Part shown: piece after piece, positions 1-7,680 of the stretch
How positions within the stretch are numbered: position 1 is the first letter of the stretch
Layout: every line of letters starts with the position of its first letter
Source of the DNA: Plantibacter elymi (nom. nud.)
GTDB taxonomy: Bacteria; Actinomycetota; Actinomycetes; Actinomycetales; Microbacteriaceae
Assembly (NCBI RefSeq): GCF_900177795.1
Contig: NZ_FXWJ01000006.1
Location: 1-64,000 of the forward strand
Length of the DNA stretch: 64,000 nt
Direction of reading: 5' to 3'
Notes under the pieces: model-generated
Databases searched by the model: none
The model's input: the letters and a program-made list of their open reading frames with translations, nothing else
What the model was told of the DNA's origin: nothing
Made by a program: the position numbers and the translations under genes

Positions 1-70
1 AAGCTAAGACTCTTTGCGCCGATGGTACTGCAGGGGGGACCCTGTGGGAGAGTAGGACACCGCCGGACTT
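1..70 (+). rRNA. rrf: 5S ribosomal RNA, 3' part
   Basis: The window opens inside a 5S rRNA: AAGCTAAGACTC near the start, GCGCCGATGGTACTGC at about 17-32 and GTGGGAGAGTAGGACACCGC at about 44-63 are the conserved 3' half of actinobacterial 5S. The 5' end, and presumably the 16S and 23S genes, lie before base 1. The exact 3' end is taken as about base 70. Confidence 0.93.
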
Positions 71-78
71 CTTCGTTG

Positions 79-111
79 AAATGGCCACCCAAGGTCTTGG
101 GTGGCCATTTT
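79..111 (+). terminator. rRNA operon terminator
   Basis: Perfect hairpin: AAATGGCCACCC (79-90) pairs with GGGTGGCCATTT (99-110), the AAGGTCTT between them can add three pairs, and a short T-run ends at 111. It lies directly behind 5S rRNA, as expected for the intrinsic terminator of the rrn operon. Confidence 0.9.
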
Positions 112-172
112 GCGTTAAGTACGAGAAACACCAATTTGCAAAACGCCTGGTCACAGCGTACGCTTGACCCTT

Positions 173-197
173 GATGTGGACGCTCCATGTCCACATC
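173..197 (+). promoter_or_regulatory. Inverted repeat in the rpmB promoter region
   Basis: GATGTGGAC (173-181) and GTCCACATC (189-197) are perfect inverted repeats 7 nt apart. A -35-like TTGACC lies at 164-169, so the palindrome sits where the spacer and -10 of an rpmB promoter would be. It does not resemble a Zur box. It could be an operator or simply a hairpin. Confidence 0.35.
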
Positions 198-258
198 GTG
201 TCCACGATCCCCACTGCTCAGGCAGACCGGGGTCGCGCACGCCGACAAGAGATCTTGG

Positions 259-290
259 GCAGGGCAGTCGCCCTGCGGTAATGAAGGAGA
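259..290 (+). promoter_or_regulatory. rpmB leader hairpin and ribosome binding site
   Basis: GCAGGGC (259-265) and GCCCTGC (270-276) form a 7-bp hairpin with a 4-nt loop, six bases before a strong Shine-Dalgarno GAAGGAGA (283-290) and 18 bases before the Shine-Dalgarno-to-ATG junction at 298. A leader hairpin so close to the site is compatible with translational control of a ribosomal protein operon, but no known motif is recognised. Confidence 0.4.
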
Positions 291-297
291 AACTACT

Positions 298-534
298 ATG
301 GCAGCAGTGTGCCAGGTGACAGGAGCCGTTCCCGGCTTCGGTCACAACATCTCGCACTCGCACCGTCGCACGAAGCGCCGCTTCGACCCGAACGTGCAGA
401 AGAAGACCTACTACGTGCCGTCGCTGCGTCGTAACGTCACCCTCAAGGTGTCCGCCAAGGGCATCAAGGTGATCGACGCCCGTGGCATCGAATCCGTCGT
501 CAAGGACATTCTCGCTCGTGGGGTGAAGATCTAA
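298..534 (+). CDS. rpmB: 50S ribosomal protein L28, zinc-independent form
   Basis: 78 aa L28 of the large ribosomal subunit. The N-terminus [17 protein letters not shown] and the [10 protein letters not shown] block are typical. It has a single cysteine and lacks the CxxC pairs of the zinc-ribbon form, so it is the C-minus type. The ATG at 298 is chosen over an in-frame upstream start at 187 because GAAGGAGA lies seven bases before it and family homology begins here. Its TAA shares one base with the rpmG ATG, so L28, L33 and S14 are co-transcribed. No Zur-like box is visible upstream. Confidence 0.96.
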   Translation: MAAVCQVTGAVPGFGHNISHSHRRTKRRFDPNVQKKTYYVPSLRRNVTLKVSAKGIKVIDARGIESVVKDILARGVKI

Positions 535-701
535 TGGCTAAGCAGCAGGACGTCCGTCCAATCATCAAGCTCCGTTCGACGGCTGGTACCGGTTACACGT
601 ACGTGACCAAGAAGAACCGTCGCAACAACCCTGACCGTCTCGTGCTCAAGAAGTACGACCCCGTAGTGCGCAAGCACGTTGAATTCCGAGAGGAGCGCTA
701 A
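534..701 (+). CDS. rpmG: 50S ribosomal protein L33, zinc-independent form
   Basis: 55 aa, [20 protein letters not shown] to HVEFREER. The [12 protein letters not shown] block is diagnostic of L33. There are no cysteines, so this is the C-minus paralogue that does not bind zinc. The start codon overlaps the last base of the rpmB stop codon (TAATG), indicating translational coupling, and rpsN follows after 2 bp. Confidence 0.96.
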   Translation: MAKQQDVRPIIKLRSTAGTGYTYVTKKNRRNNPDRLVLKKYDPVVRKHVEFREER

Positions 702-703
702 AC

Positions 704-1009
704 ATGGCTAAGAAGAGCAAGATCGCCCGTAACGAGCAGCGCAAGGTTATCGTCGACCGCTACGCCACGAAGCGCGCCGAGCTGAAGAAGGCCCTCGTCG
801 ACCCCGCCGGGACCGACGAGTCGCGTGAAGCAGCTCGCCTCGGCCTCCAGAAGCTCCCTCGCAACGCTTCGCCGGTTCGCCTCCGCAACCGCGACGCGAT
901 CGACGGTCGCCCGCGAGGCAACCTCTCGAAGTTCGGCATCAGCCGCGTTCGCTTCCGCGACATGGCGCACAAGGGCGAACTGCCCGGCGTCCGCAAGTCG
1001 AGCTGGTAA
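704..1009 (+). CDS. rpsN: 30S ribosomal protein S14, long zinc-independent form
   Basis: 101 aa, starting [17 protein letters not shown] and ending with the conserved region [20 protein letters not shown]. The long form without CxxC pairs is the zinc-free S14 of the small subunit head. It starts 2 bp after rpmG with GAGAGGAG as its ribosome binding site inside the end of rpmG. A strong hairpin follows at 1058-1092. With the Zn-free L36 at 27 kb, the window carries four ribosomal proteins that need no zinc. Confidence 0.96.
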   Translation: MAKKSKIARNEQRKVIVDRYATKRAELKKALVDPAGTDESREAARLGLQKLPRNASPVRLRNRDAIDGRPRGNLSKFGISRVRFRDMAHKGELPGVRKSSW

Positions 1010-1057
1010 CACCCGCTCAGTCGGAGCTCACATTCCGCTGACACAGCATCGCAACAC

Positions 1058-1092
1058 CGAAAGGGCCGTCCGCATCGCGGGCGGCCCTTTCG
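1058..1092 (+). terminator. Terminator of rpmB-rpmG-rpsN
   Basis: A 16-bp stem between 1058-1073 (CGAAAGGGCCGTCCGC) and 1077-1092 (GCGGGCGGCCCTTTCG) with one G-T pair and a 3-nt loop, about 50 bp after rpsN. There is little T-run, as is common at this GC content. Confidence 0.8.
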
Positions 1093-1204
1093 CGTTGTCG
1101 GCGACAGCTGCAAGGATCGAACGATTCCCACATCCATCGAGGAGGCGCTGCTGGACGTCCGCACGCAACGAGCGATCGCCCTCCTGGTCGCCGGCTGCTT
1201 CTTC

Positions 1205-2542
1205 ATGGAGAACCTCGACGGGACGATCCTCACCACCGCCGCTCCGAGCATCGCGCGCGACCTCGGGACCTCGTCGACCGCCGTCGGGCTCGCCGTCACC
1301 GCATTCCTCCTCACGGTGGCCGTGCTCATCCCCGTCAGCGGTTGGCTGACGGACCGGTTCGGTGCCAAGCGCATCTTCGCACTGGCGATTGCCGTGTTCA
1401 CGATCGCCTCCGTGCTGTGTGCGCTGAGCTCGAGCCTGCCGATGCTCGTCGGCTTCCGGGTGCTCCAGGGCGTCGGCGGAGCGTTGATGGTGCCGGTCGG
1501 TCGACTGGCCGTGCTCCGGGTGACCCCCAAGGAGCGGTTGATCCAGGCCATCGCCCTGCTGACCTGGCCGGCCCTCGCCGCCCCGATCATCGCGCCGTTC
1601 CTCGGTGGGGTCATCACCCAGTACGCCTCCTGGCACTGGATCTTCCTCATCAACGTGCCGATCGGTGTCGTCGCCTTCGTCGTGGCGCTCCGCATCGTCC
1701 CCGACTTCGCCGCCGACGAGGTGCCTCCGCTCGACTGGCTCGGCCTGTCCCTCGCCTGTGTCGGGCTCGCGTCGCTCCTCGTGGCGGCGTCCCTGGTGTC
1801 CGGCGCCGGGTTCGACGCCGGGTGGTTCATCGGGTCACTCGTCGCGGGCATCGTCCTGCTCGCCCTCGCGATCCGACACCTGTTCCGTGCGCCGCACCCG
1901 TTCGTCGACCTCCGCTCGCTGCGGATCGAGACCTTCCGCCTGGCCAACGCCGGCGGCAGCGTCTACCGACTCACGATCAGTGCCGTCCCGTTCCTCCTGC
2001 CATTGCTCTTCCAGGACGCCTTCGGCTGGACGCCGGTGCAGGCCGGTTCGATGGTGCTCTTCCTCTTCGCCGGCAACCTCGCGATCAAGCCGGCGACGAC
2101 CTGGATGCTGCGGCGGTTCGGATTCCGTCTGGTGCTCGTGTCGTCGAACCTGGTCGGGGTCCTGTGCATGGCCGGGATGGCGTTCCTCACCGCTGACACG
2201 TCGATCGTGCTGATGGCTGTGCTGCTCTTCCTCAGCGGGGTCGCCCGGTCGATCGGCTTCACGGCGTACAACACGATCACCTTCGCCGACGTCGAACCCG
2301 CTGCGATGTCGCGCGCCAACACCCTCAACTCGACCCTGCAACAGGTTGCGAGCGGCTTCGGTGTCGCCGTCGGGGCGATCCTGCTGACGACCGGATTCTC
2401 CCTCGAGGACGGGTTCGGTGGTGGTCGGTTACTGCCGTATCAGTTCGCGTTCCTCGCGATCGCCGTCCTGACCCTCTTCCCGACGATCGAGGCGTGGTTG
2501 CTCTCGCGGGCTGCCGGGCACAGCGTCATCGGCGTCCGCTGA
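1205..2542 (+). CDS. MFS drug-efflux transporter (DHA2/EmrB-QacA type)
   Basis: At least 445 aa, hydrophobic throughout (about 13-14 membrane segments), with the loop 2-3 motif GWLTDRFGAKR at 46-56 and GRLAVLRVTPKER after segment 4; an acidic MENLDGTIL stretch in helix 1 is typical of proton-coupled EmrB/QacA pumps. The reading frame continues upstream without a stop, and codons 1157-1204 (VRTQRAIALLVAGCFF) look like the missing start of helix 1. No ATG, GTG or TTG is available there; a CTG at 1151 sits 5 bp after AGGAGG (1140-1145). The true start is therefore probably upstream of the ATG given. The substrate is unknown. Confidence 0.85.
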   Translation: MENLDGTILTTAAPSIARDLGTSSTAVGLAVTAFLLTVAVLIPVSGWLTDRFGAKRIFALAIAVFTIASVLCALSSSLPMLVGFRVLQGVGGALMVPVGRLAVLRVTPKERLIQAIALLTWPALAAPIIAPFLGGVITQYASWHWIFLINVPIGVVAFVVALRIVPDFAADEVPPLDWLGLSLACVGLASLLVAASLVSGAGFDAGWFIGSLVAGIVLLALAIRHLFRAPHPFVDLRSLRIETFRLANAGGSVYRLTISAVPFLLPLLFQDAFGWTPVQAGSMVLFLFAGNLAIKPATTWMLRRFGFRLVLVSSNLVGVLCMAGMAFLTADTSIVLMAVLLFLSGVARSIGFTAYNTITFADVEPAAMSRANTLNSTLQQVASGFGVAVGAILLTTGFSLEDGFGGGRLLPYQFAFLAIAVLTLFPTIEAWLLSRAAGHSVIGVR

Positions 2543-2613
2543 GCGGCCACACTGACGCCTCCCAGCTGGGAAACGACCGACACGCAGGCCCGTTTGTCCG
2601 CGTAGAGCGGAGA

Positions 2614-2635
2614 AATCCGCGAAATCTCGCGGATT
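2614..2635. promoter_or_regulatory. 22-bp palindrome upstream of the HU gene
   Basis: AATCCGCGA (2614-2622) and TCGCGGATT (2627-2635) form perfect 9-bp arms around AATC, 111 bp before the HU start codon and 71 bp after the MFS gene. No T-run follows, and TACATT (2641-2646) could be a -10, so an operator is as likely as an MFS terminator. Confidence 0.4.
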
Positions 2636-2745
2636 GCTGCTACATTCGAGGCGGTCACACCGACCAGTTGGTGCCGTATCAGCGACACCTTCGCTACCAA
2701 CACATCAGCTGTACGTTGCAGCAACGTCCGAGGAGGACCCTCACA

Positions 2746-3027
2746 ATGGCAAATTTGAACAAGACCGAACTCGTCGCCGCCATCGCCGCATCGACCGGCC
2801 AGAGCCAGGCGACCGTCGGCAGCGTTGTCGACGCGCTGTTCACCACCGTCGCTGAGACCGTCGCCACGGGCGGCAAGGTCTCGATCCCGGGTTGGATCGC
2901 CTTCGAGCAGACCGACACCGCCGCTCGCACGGGCCGCAACCCGCAGACCGGCGCCGAGATCCAGATCCCGGCCGGCAAGCGCGTCAAGGTGACCGCGGGC
3001 TCGAAGCTCAAGGCTTCCGTCAAGTAA
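2746..3027 (+). CDS. HU-family nucleoid DNA-binding protein
   Basis: 93 aa, MANLNKTELVAAIAASTGQS onward, with the HU/IHF arm GRNPQTGAEIQIPAGKRVKV. Members dimerise and bend DNA. It is the short form without the lysine/alanine-rich tail of mycobacterial HU. The ATG at 2746 follows GAGGAGGACC at 2730-2739, and homology starts exactly there, so the longer in-frame start at 2494 is rejected. Monocistronic, with a palindrome upstream (2614-2635) and a terminator downstream. Confidence 0.95.
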   Translation: MANLNKTELVAAIAASTGQSQATVGSVVDALFTTVAETVATGGKVSIPGWIAFEQTDTAARTGRNPQTGAEIQIPAGKRVKVTAGSKLKASVK

Positions 3028-3090
3028 GTCGTCGCGGGCGTCAGCCCGCACGGACTCGGACCGCGGAGACACTCCGCCGGTCCAGACCAC

Positions 3091-3124
3091 ACAGCAGGGC
3101 GTCGCGAGAGCGGCGCCCTGCTGT
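3091..3124 (+). terminator. Terminator of the HU gene
   Basis: ACAGCAGGGCG (3091-3101) pairs perfectly with CGCCCTGCTGT (3114-3124) across a 12-nt loop, 63 bp after the HU stop codon. Confidence 0.75.
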
Positions 3125-3187
3125 CGTTCGTCCGGGTGCCGTCCGGGGCACGGCGAGGTGTCGGCGGCTCGGCCTAGCATTGCTGTC

Positions 3188-4357
3188 ATGCGGATCCTCC
3201 ACACCTCGGACTGGCACCTCGGCCGTTCGCTGCACGGGGTCGACCTGCTCCCCTTCCAACGCGACTTCCTGGCGCACCTCGAGCAGACGGTCGTGGACAA
3301 CGAGGTCGACGTCCTCCTCGTCGCCGGCGACATCTACGACCGAGCCATCCCGCCGGTCGAGGCGGTGACGCTCCTGTCGGAGTCACTCGGGCGGCTGGCG
3401 GGCCGCACCCGCGTCATCCTCGCCCCGGGCAACCACGATTCGGCCATCCGGCTCGGTTTCGGCGCCGCCATGCTGCGCGACGGGATCGACATCCGAGCCG
3501 ACCTCGCGCGGATCGGCGAACCGGTCCTGGTGGACGACGAACACGGGACCGTCGCCTTTTACCCACTGCCCTACCTCGACCCCGACACCGCACGGGGGGT
3601 GCTCGCCCCGGACGACCAGCCGCTCGCGCGGTCCCACGCCGCCGTCATGGGTGCAGCCCTCGAACGCGTCCGAGCCGATCTCGCGCAGCGTCGCCAGAAC
3701 GGAGCGGTCCGATCGGTCGTGGCTGCGCATGCCTTCGTCATCGGTGGTCTCGCGAGTGACAGCGAACGCGACATCCGGATCGGCGGGGTCGATGCGGTGC
3801 CCGCCCAGCTGTTCGACGACTTCGACTACGTCGCGCTCGGCCACCTCCACGGTGCGCAGCGCGTCGGGGCCGCGACGGGCGCCGACCGCATGCGGTACTC
3901 CGGGTCGCCGCTCGCCTACTCCTTCTCCGAACGCAACCAGGTGAAGTCGAGCGTGCTGGTCGACCTCGCCGCCGACGGCTCCGTGCACCTGGAGCTACTG
4001 CCGGCGCCGGTGCCGCGTCGGCTCGTCGACGTCACGGGAACCCTCGCAGAGCTGCAGGGCCCTGCGGGAGACGACGCCGTCGACGCCTGGGTGCGCGCCA
4101 CGGTCACCGACGACGTCCGGCCACCGGAGCTGTACGCCACCCTGACCCGGCGCTTCCCGCACCTGCTCGTCTGGTCGCACGCGCCGGCGAACCGCTCCGA
4201 GGAGGCGCGCGCCGCAGCCGTCACGGCGGTCTCCGACCCGGTCGAGGTCACCGCCGAGTTCATCGAGTACGCGACGGGTGCACCGGCGACCACTCGCGAG
4301 CGCGAGCTCATCGCGGCGGCGAACGAGGCCGCACTCGCTGCGGAGGTGAGCGCCTGA
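3188..4357 (+). CDS. sbcD: DNA exonuclease subunit SbcD
   Basis: 389 aa Mre11-type phosphoesterase of the SbcCD complex, which opens hairpins and degrades blocked DNA ends. Metal-binding motifs are in order: SDWHLGRS at the N-terminus (D8, H10), GDIYDR at about 48, GNHD at 81-84, and GHLHGAQRV about residue 220. A C-terminal capping region of about 120 residues follows. Its stop codon overlaps the sbcC start by one base, so the two subunits are coupled. Start at ATG 3188 matches the conserved MRILHTSDWH. Confidence 0.95.
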   Translation: MRILHTSDWHLGRSLHGVDLLPFQRDFLAHLEQTVVDNEVDVLLVAGDIYDRAIPPVEAVTLLSESLGRLAGRTRVILAPGNHDSAIRLGFGAAMLRDGIDIRADLARIGEPVLVDDEHGTVAFYPLPYLDPDTARGVLAPDDQPLARSHAAVMGAALERVRADLAQRRQNGAVRSVVAAHAFVIGGLASDSERDIRIGGVDAVPAQLFDDFDYVALGHLHGAQRVGAATGADRMRYSGSPLAYSFSERNQVKSSVLVDLAADGSVHLELLPAPVPRRLVDVTGTLAELQGPAGDDAVDAWVRATVTDDVRPPELYATLTRRFPHLLVWSHAPANRSEEARAAAVTAVSDPVEVTAEFIEYATGAPATTRERELIAAANEAALAAEVSA

Positions 4358-7300
4358 TGCGCCTGCACCGACTCACGCTGCAGGCCATCGGGCCGTATGC
4401 CGGTGAGCACACCATCGACTTCGTCGAACTCGGGCGGGCTGGTCTGTTCCTCCTGGAGGGACCGACCGGCGCCGGCAAATCCACGATCATCGACGCCATC
4501 GTGTTCGGGCTGTACGGCGAACTCGCCGGAACCGGGGCCAGCAAGGACCGCCTCCACTCGCACCACGCGCAGCCCGGGACGGAACCGTTCGTGGAACTCG
4601 TGTTCGAGACCGGATCCGGCGTGTACCGGGTTCGGCGGACGCCGGCCTACCAACGGCCGAAGCAACGCGGTGCCGGCTTCACCCCGCAGCAGGCGAGCGC
4701 CACCCTCGTCCGCCTGACCGATCCCGACGCGCTGGCCGGAGAGACGCTGTCGACCCGCGCGCAGGAGATCGGTCCTGAGATCAGCCGGATCGTCGGTCTC
4801 ACCCGGGAGCAGTTCGTCCAGACGATCGTCCTCCCGCAGGGCGAGTTCGCGAAGTTCCTCGCCGCCGGCGGTGAGGAACGCAGCGAACTGCTCCGGTCGC
4901 TGTTCGGGACGGAGCACTACGAGCGAGTCGCCAAGCACCTCGTCGAGCAGCGGCGGCAGGCCCAACGCGACATCGAAGGGGCACGAGAGGCGCTGGGCCG
5001 CGCGATCGCCCGGTTCGCGGGAGCGGCCGAACTCGACGACGCACGGGAACTCGTCGCGGGCAGGGGAGCGGACACCCCGGTCGGGATGGACGCCCCCGCG
5101 GCAGTCGATGCCGAGTCAGGGGATCCCGCGACTGATGATCCGTCGGCTGCGGATCCCGACCTCGACCTCGACCCCGACGTCGCGACCCTCGCGGTCCCGC
5201 TCGAACCCGATTCCGAAGACCTCGTCGGTGACGCCACGCGCATCGTCGCCGTCCTCGAGTGCCACGCCGCCGCCGACGCCTCGACTGCTGGCGAGGCGGG
5301 GGTCGCCCTGGAGCGCGCTCGCGCCGAACACGCCGCGGCCCAGACGCTGCTCGCGTCCATCGAACGTCGCGCGGAGCTGCTGACCGAGCGCGAGCTGCTC
5401 TCGGTGGACGACGAACCGGTCGCGCGGCTCTCCGAACGGATCGCGGCAGCGGCTCGGGCGGACACCGTCGCGTCCGCGCTCGCCGGAGCGGCCAGGGCAT
5501 CGGTGGCGCTCGAGGACGCCATCGCGTCGCTCGCCGCGATGGAGGAGCAGGCCGACGAGGCGATCGTCGCACTCGACGACGCGTCTGTCACCGCGCGCCG
5601 CGAATCCCTCACCGTCGAGCGGGCGTCGATGGCGTCCGTGCTCGTCCTCGAAGCCGCCGACGCCGACCGCGAACGCGCGCTCGCAGCACTCACCGAAGAA
5701 CTCGCGACCGTCGACGAACGGCTCGCCGAGCTCGCAGGGGAACAGACGCGACGGGACGCCCGCCGGGCCGCGCTCAGCTCGGCACCGGAGCGTGCCTCGC
5801 GTGCGGCCACCGAATCGACCAGGGCCGCCCGGTCCGTCGAGCGCGCGGCTGAACGCCGTGCGGTGCTGGATCGGGTGGACGCGGCCGACGAACGCCTCGC
5901 GGGGCTCGCCGTCGAGGTCGCCGAGGCCGCCACGGCCGCGAAGGCGGCGATCGACGTCGAGACGTCGCTGCGCCTCCGGAGGATCGAGGGTATGGCGGGT
6001 GAACTCGCCACCGGCTTGCGGGACGGCGAGCCGTGCAGCGTCTGCGGCTCGCTGAGCCATCCGGCGCCCGCGGTGCTCGACGGAGACCACCCCGACGCGG
6101 ACGCGGTCGAAGCGGCATCCGTCGCTCGGGCCGATGCCGAGGCGACGATGCAGTCGGCGCAGAACACCCGCGACATCGCTTGGGCGGAGCGCCGACGCCT
6201 CGTCGAGCAGTTCGTCGCGCTGGCCGACGACCCGGGCGACATTGCCGCGGTCGGCTCCACCGACGCTTCGACGACGGCGACGACCGGCTTCGACCCGGTC
6301 GCTGCGCGGGCGGCCGTCGATGCGGCCGCTGCGGAGGCCGAGCGGCAGCACGCGGAGGCCGTGGTGGTCGCCGAGGAGGCGGACGCCGAGGTCGCGGAGG
6401 CCGGGCGCCTCGCCGAGGAGCACCTGGCCGGTGTGGTCGCGGTGTCGGAACGCACCGCCACCCGGGCGACACTGACTGAGCGGCTCGCCGCCGCGCAGCG
6501 CGTCCACGAGCAGGCCCGCGCCGAGGTGGCCGGCGTCCTCGACGGTCGGGCGGCTTCACTGGCCGAGCTCGACGCGATGCTCGAGGCCGAACTCTCCTCG
6601 CTCTCCCTGCTCGCGGCGGCACGGGCGACCGTCGCAGACCGGCGCCAGCGTGACGCCGAGCGCGCGGTCGAGCTGGAGGCGGCACTCGAGCGGGCCGGGT
6701 TCGCCGACCGCGCGGCTGCGGAGGCCGCAGCCATGAACGGGGTCGAACGGGCGAGCGCAGAGGCGCGGGTGGCCGATCACCTGCGTCACACGACCGCGAA
6801 CGCCGAAGCACTCGCGAGCCCGGCTCTCGCGGGCCTCGCCGGTACTGCAGCCCCCGACGTCGAAGCGACGGCCCGACGACTGGCCGACGCCGAAGCGGCG
6901 GCAGGCACCGCGACCGCGGCGGCCGCCGTCTCCGCACGACGAGCGACCAACGCGGCTGCCGCCGGCACGGCGCTCGCCGAGGCGGCCGACGAGAACGCCG
7001 ATGCGGTCCGCGAGGCCGCGGCCGTCGTCCGCCTCGCCGACGTGGTGTCGGCCACCGGCAGCGAGAACAGCACGAAGGTCACCCTCGGCACCTACGTCCT
7101 CCTGCGCCGCTTCGAGGATGTCGTGGCGGCGGCGAACGCGCGCCTGGAGTCGATGTCCGGAGGGCGCTACGAGCTCGTCCGCAGCGATGTCAAGGAAGGA
7201 CCCTCCCGCAGCCAGCGCGTCGGGTTGTCGCTCACGGTCCACGACCACCGGACCGACCGGCGTCGCGATCCGAAGTCGCTGTCCGGTGGCGAGACGTTCT

Positions 7301-7572
7301 ACGCCTCGCTCTGCCTCGCACTCGGGCTGGCGGACGTCGTGACGGGCGAGGCCGGCGGGGTCGAGCTCGGCACGCTCTTCGTCGACGAAGGGTTCGGCAG
7401 CCTCGACCCCGAGACGCTCGACACCGTGATGGCCGAGCTCGGTCGGCTGTCGGCCGGCGGGCGCGTCGTCGGCGTCGTCAGCCACGTCGAGGAGATGAAG
7501 CAGCGCATCGGCGAGCGCATCGAAGTGCGGCGGCTCGAAGACGGCTCCTCGACCCTGCTCGTCCGGGCGTGA
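4357..7572 (+). CDS. sbcC: DNA exonuclease ATPase subunit SbcC
   Basis: 1071 aa SMC-like ATPase partner of SbcD. Walker A GPTGAGKS at 35-42, a Q-loop region IVLPQGEFAKFL near 150, a long Ala/Glu/Arg-rich coiled coil (about 190-930), the zinc hook CSVC (C560, C563) in its middle, ABC signature LSGGE at 975-979 and Walker B LFVDE at 1007-1011. All active parts are intact. The coil carries an acidic, Pro/Asp-rich stretch about residues 240-290 that looks like lineage-specific filler. It overlaps sbcD by one base. An S-element repeat lies 7 bp after the stop codon. Confidence 0.95.
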   Translation: MRLHRLTLQAIGPYAGEHTIDFVELGRAGLFLLEGPTGAGKSTIIDAIVFGLYGELAGTGASKDRLHSHHAQPGTEPFVELVFETGSGVYRVRRTPAYQRPKQRGAGFTPQQASATLVRLTDPDALAGETLSTRAQEIGPEISRIVGLTREQFVQTIVLPQGEFAKFLAAGGEERSELLRSLFGTEHYERVAKHLVEQRRQAQRDIEGAREALGRAIARFAGAAELDDARELVAGRGADTPVGMDAPAAVDAESGDPATDDPSAADPDLDLDPDVATLAVPLEPDSEDLVGDATRIVAVLECHAAADASTAGEAGVALERARAEHAAAQTLLASIERRAELLTERELLSVDDEPVARLSERIAAAARADTVASALAGAARASVALEDAIASLAAMEEQADEAIVALDDASVTARRESLTVERASMASVLVLEAADADRERALAALTEELATVDERLAELAGEQTRRDARRAALSSAPERASRAATESTRAARSVERAAERRAVLDRVDAADERLAGLAVEVAEAATAAKAAIDVETSLRLRRIEGMAGELATGLRDGEPCSVCGSLSHPAPAVLDGDHPDADAVEAASVARADAEATMQSAQNTRDIAWAERRRLVEQFVALADDPGDIAAVGSTDASTTATTGFDPVAARAAVDAAAAEAERQHAEAVVVAEEADAEVAEAGRLAEEHLAGVVAVSERTATRATLTERLAAAQRVHEQARAEVAGVLDGRAASLAELDAMLEAELSSLSLLAAARATVADRRQRDAERAVELEAALERAGFADRAAAEAAAMNGVERASAEARVADHLRHTTANAEALASPALAGLAGTAAPDVEATARRLADAEAAAGTATAAAAVSARRATNAAAAGTALAEAADENADAVREAAAVVRLADVVSATGSENSTKVTLGTYVLLRRFEDVVAAANARLESMSGGRYELVRSDVKEGPSRSQRVGLSLTVHDHRTDRRRDPKSLSGGETFYASLCLALGLADVVTGEAGGVELGTLFVDEGFGSLDPETLDTVMAELGRLSAGGRVVGVVSHVEEMKQRIGERIEVRRLEDGSSTLLVRA

Positions 7573-7578
7573 GCGGCG

Positions 7579-7640
7579 CCCTTCGACAGGCTCAGGGACC
7601 GGTGGTTCGGCTGAGGGACCGGTGTTTCGGCTGAGCCCGC
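7579..7640. repeat. S-element copy with two partial copies
   Basis: CCCTTCGACAGGCTCAGGG followed by ACC at 7579-7600, then two 20-bp derivatives ending in GGCTGAGGGACC and GGCTGAGCCC. It fills the short gap between sbcC and the copper/oxidase gene. Confidence 0.85.
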
Positions 7641-7680
7641 TGCGGTCGGGGTTCCCAGCAGCGCCGCGTAGGCTTGCAGC

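Noticed and set aside
187-297. N-terminal extension of L28
   Set aside because: No family similarity, and a strong ribosome binding site supports ATG 298.
4917-6734. 605-codon minus-strand open frame inside sbcC
   Set aside because: Shadow frame of the GC-rich coiled coil; Ala/Ser/Arg composition and no family match by eye.
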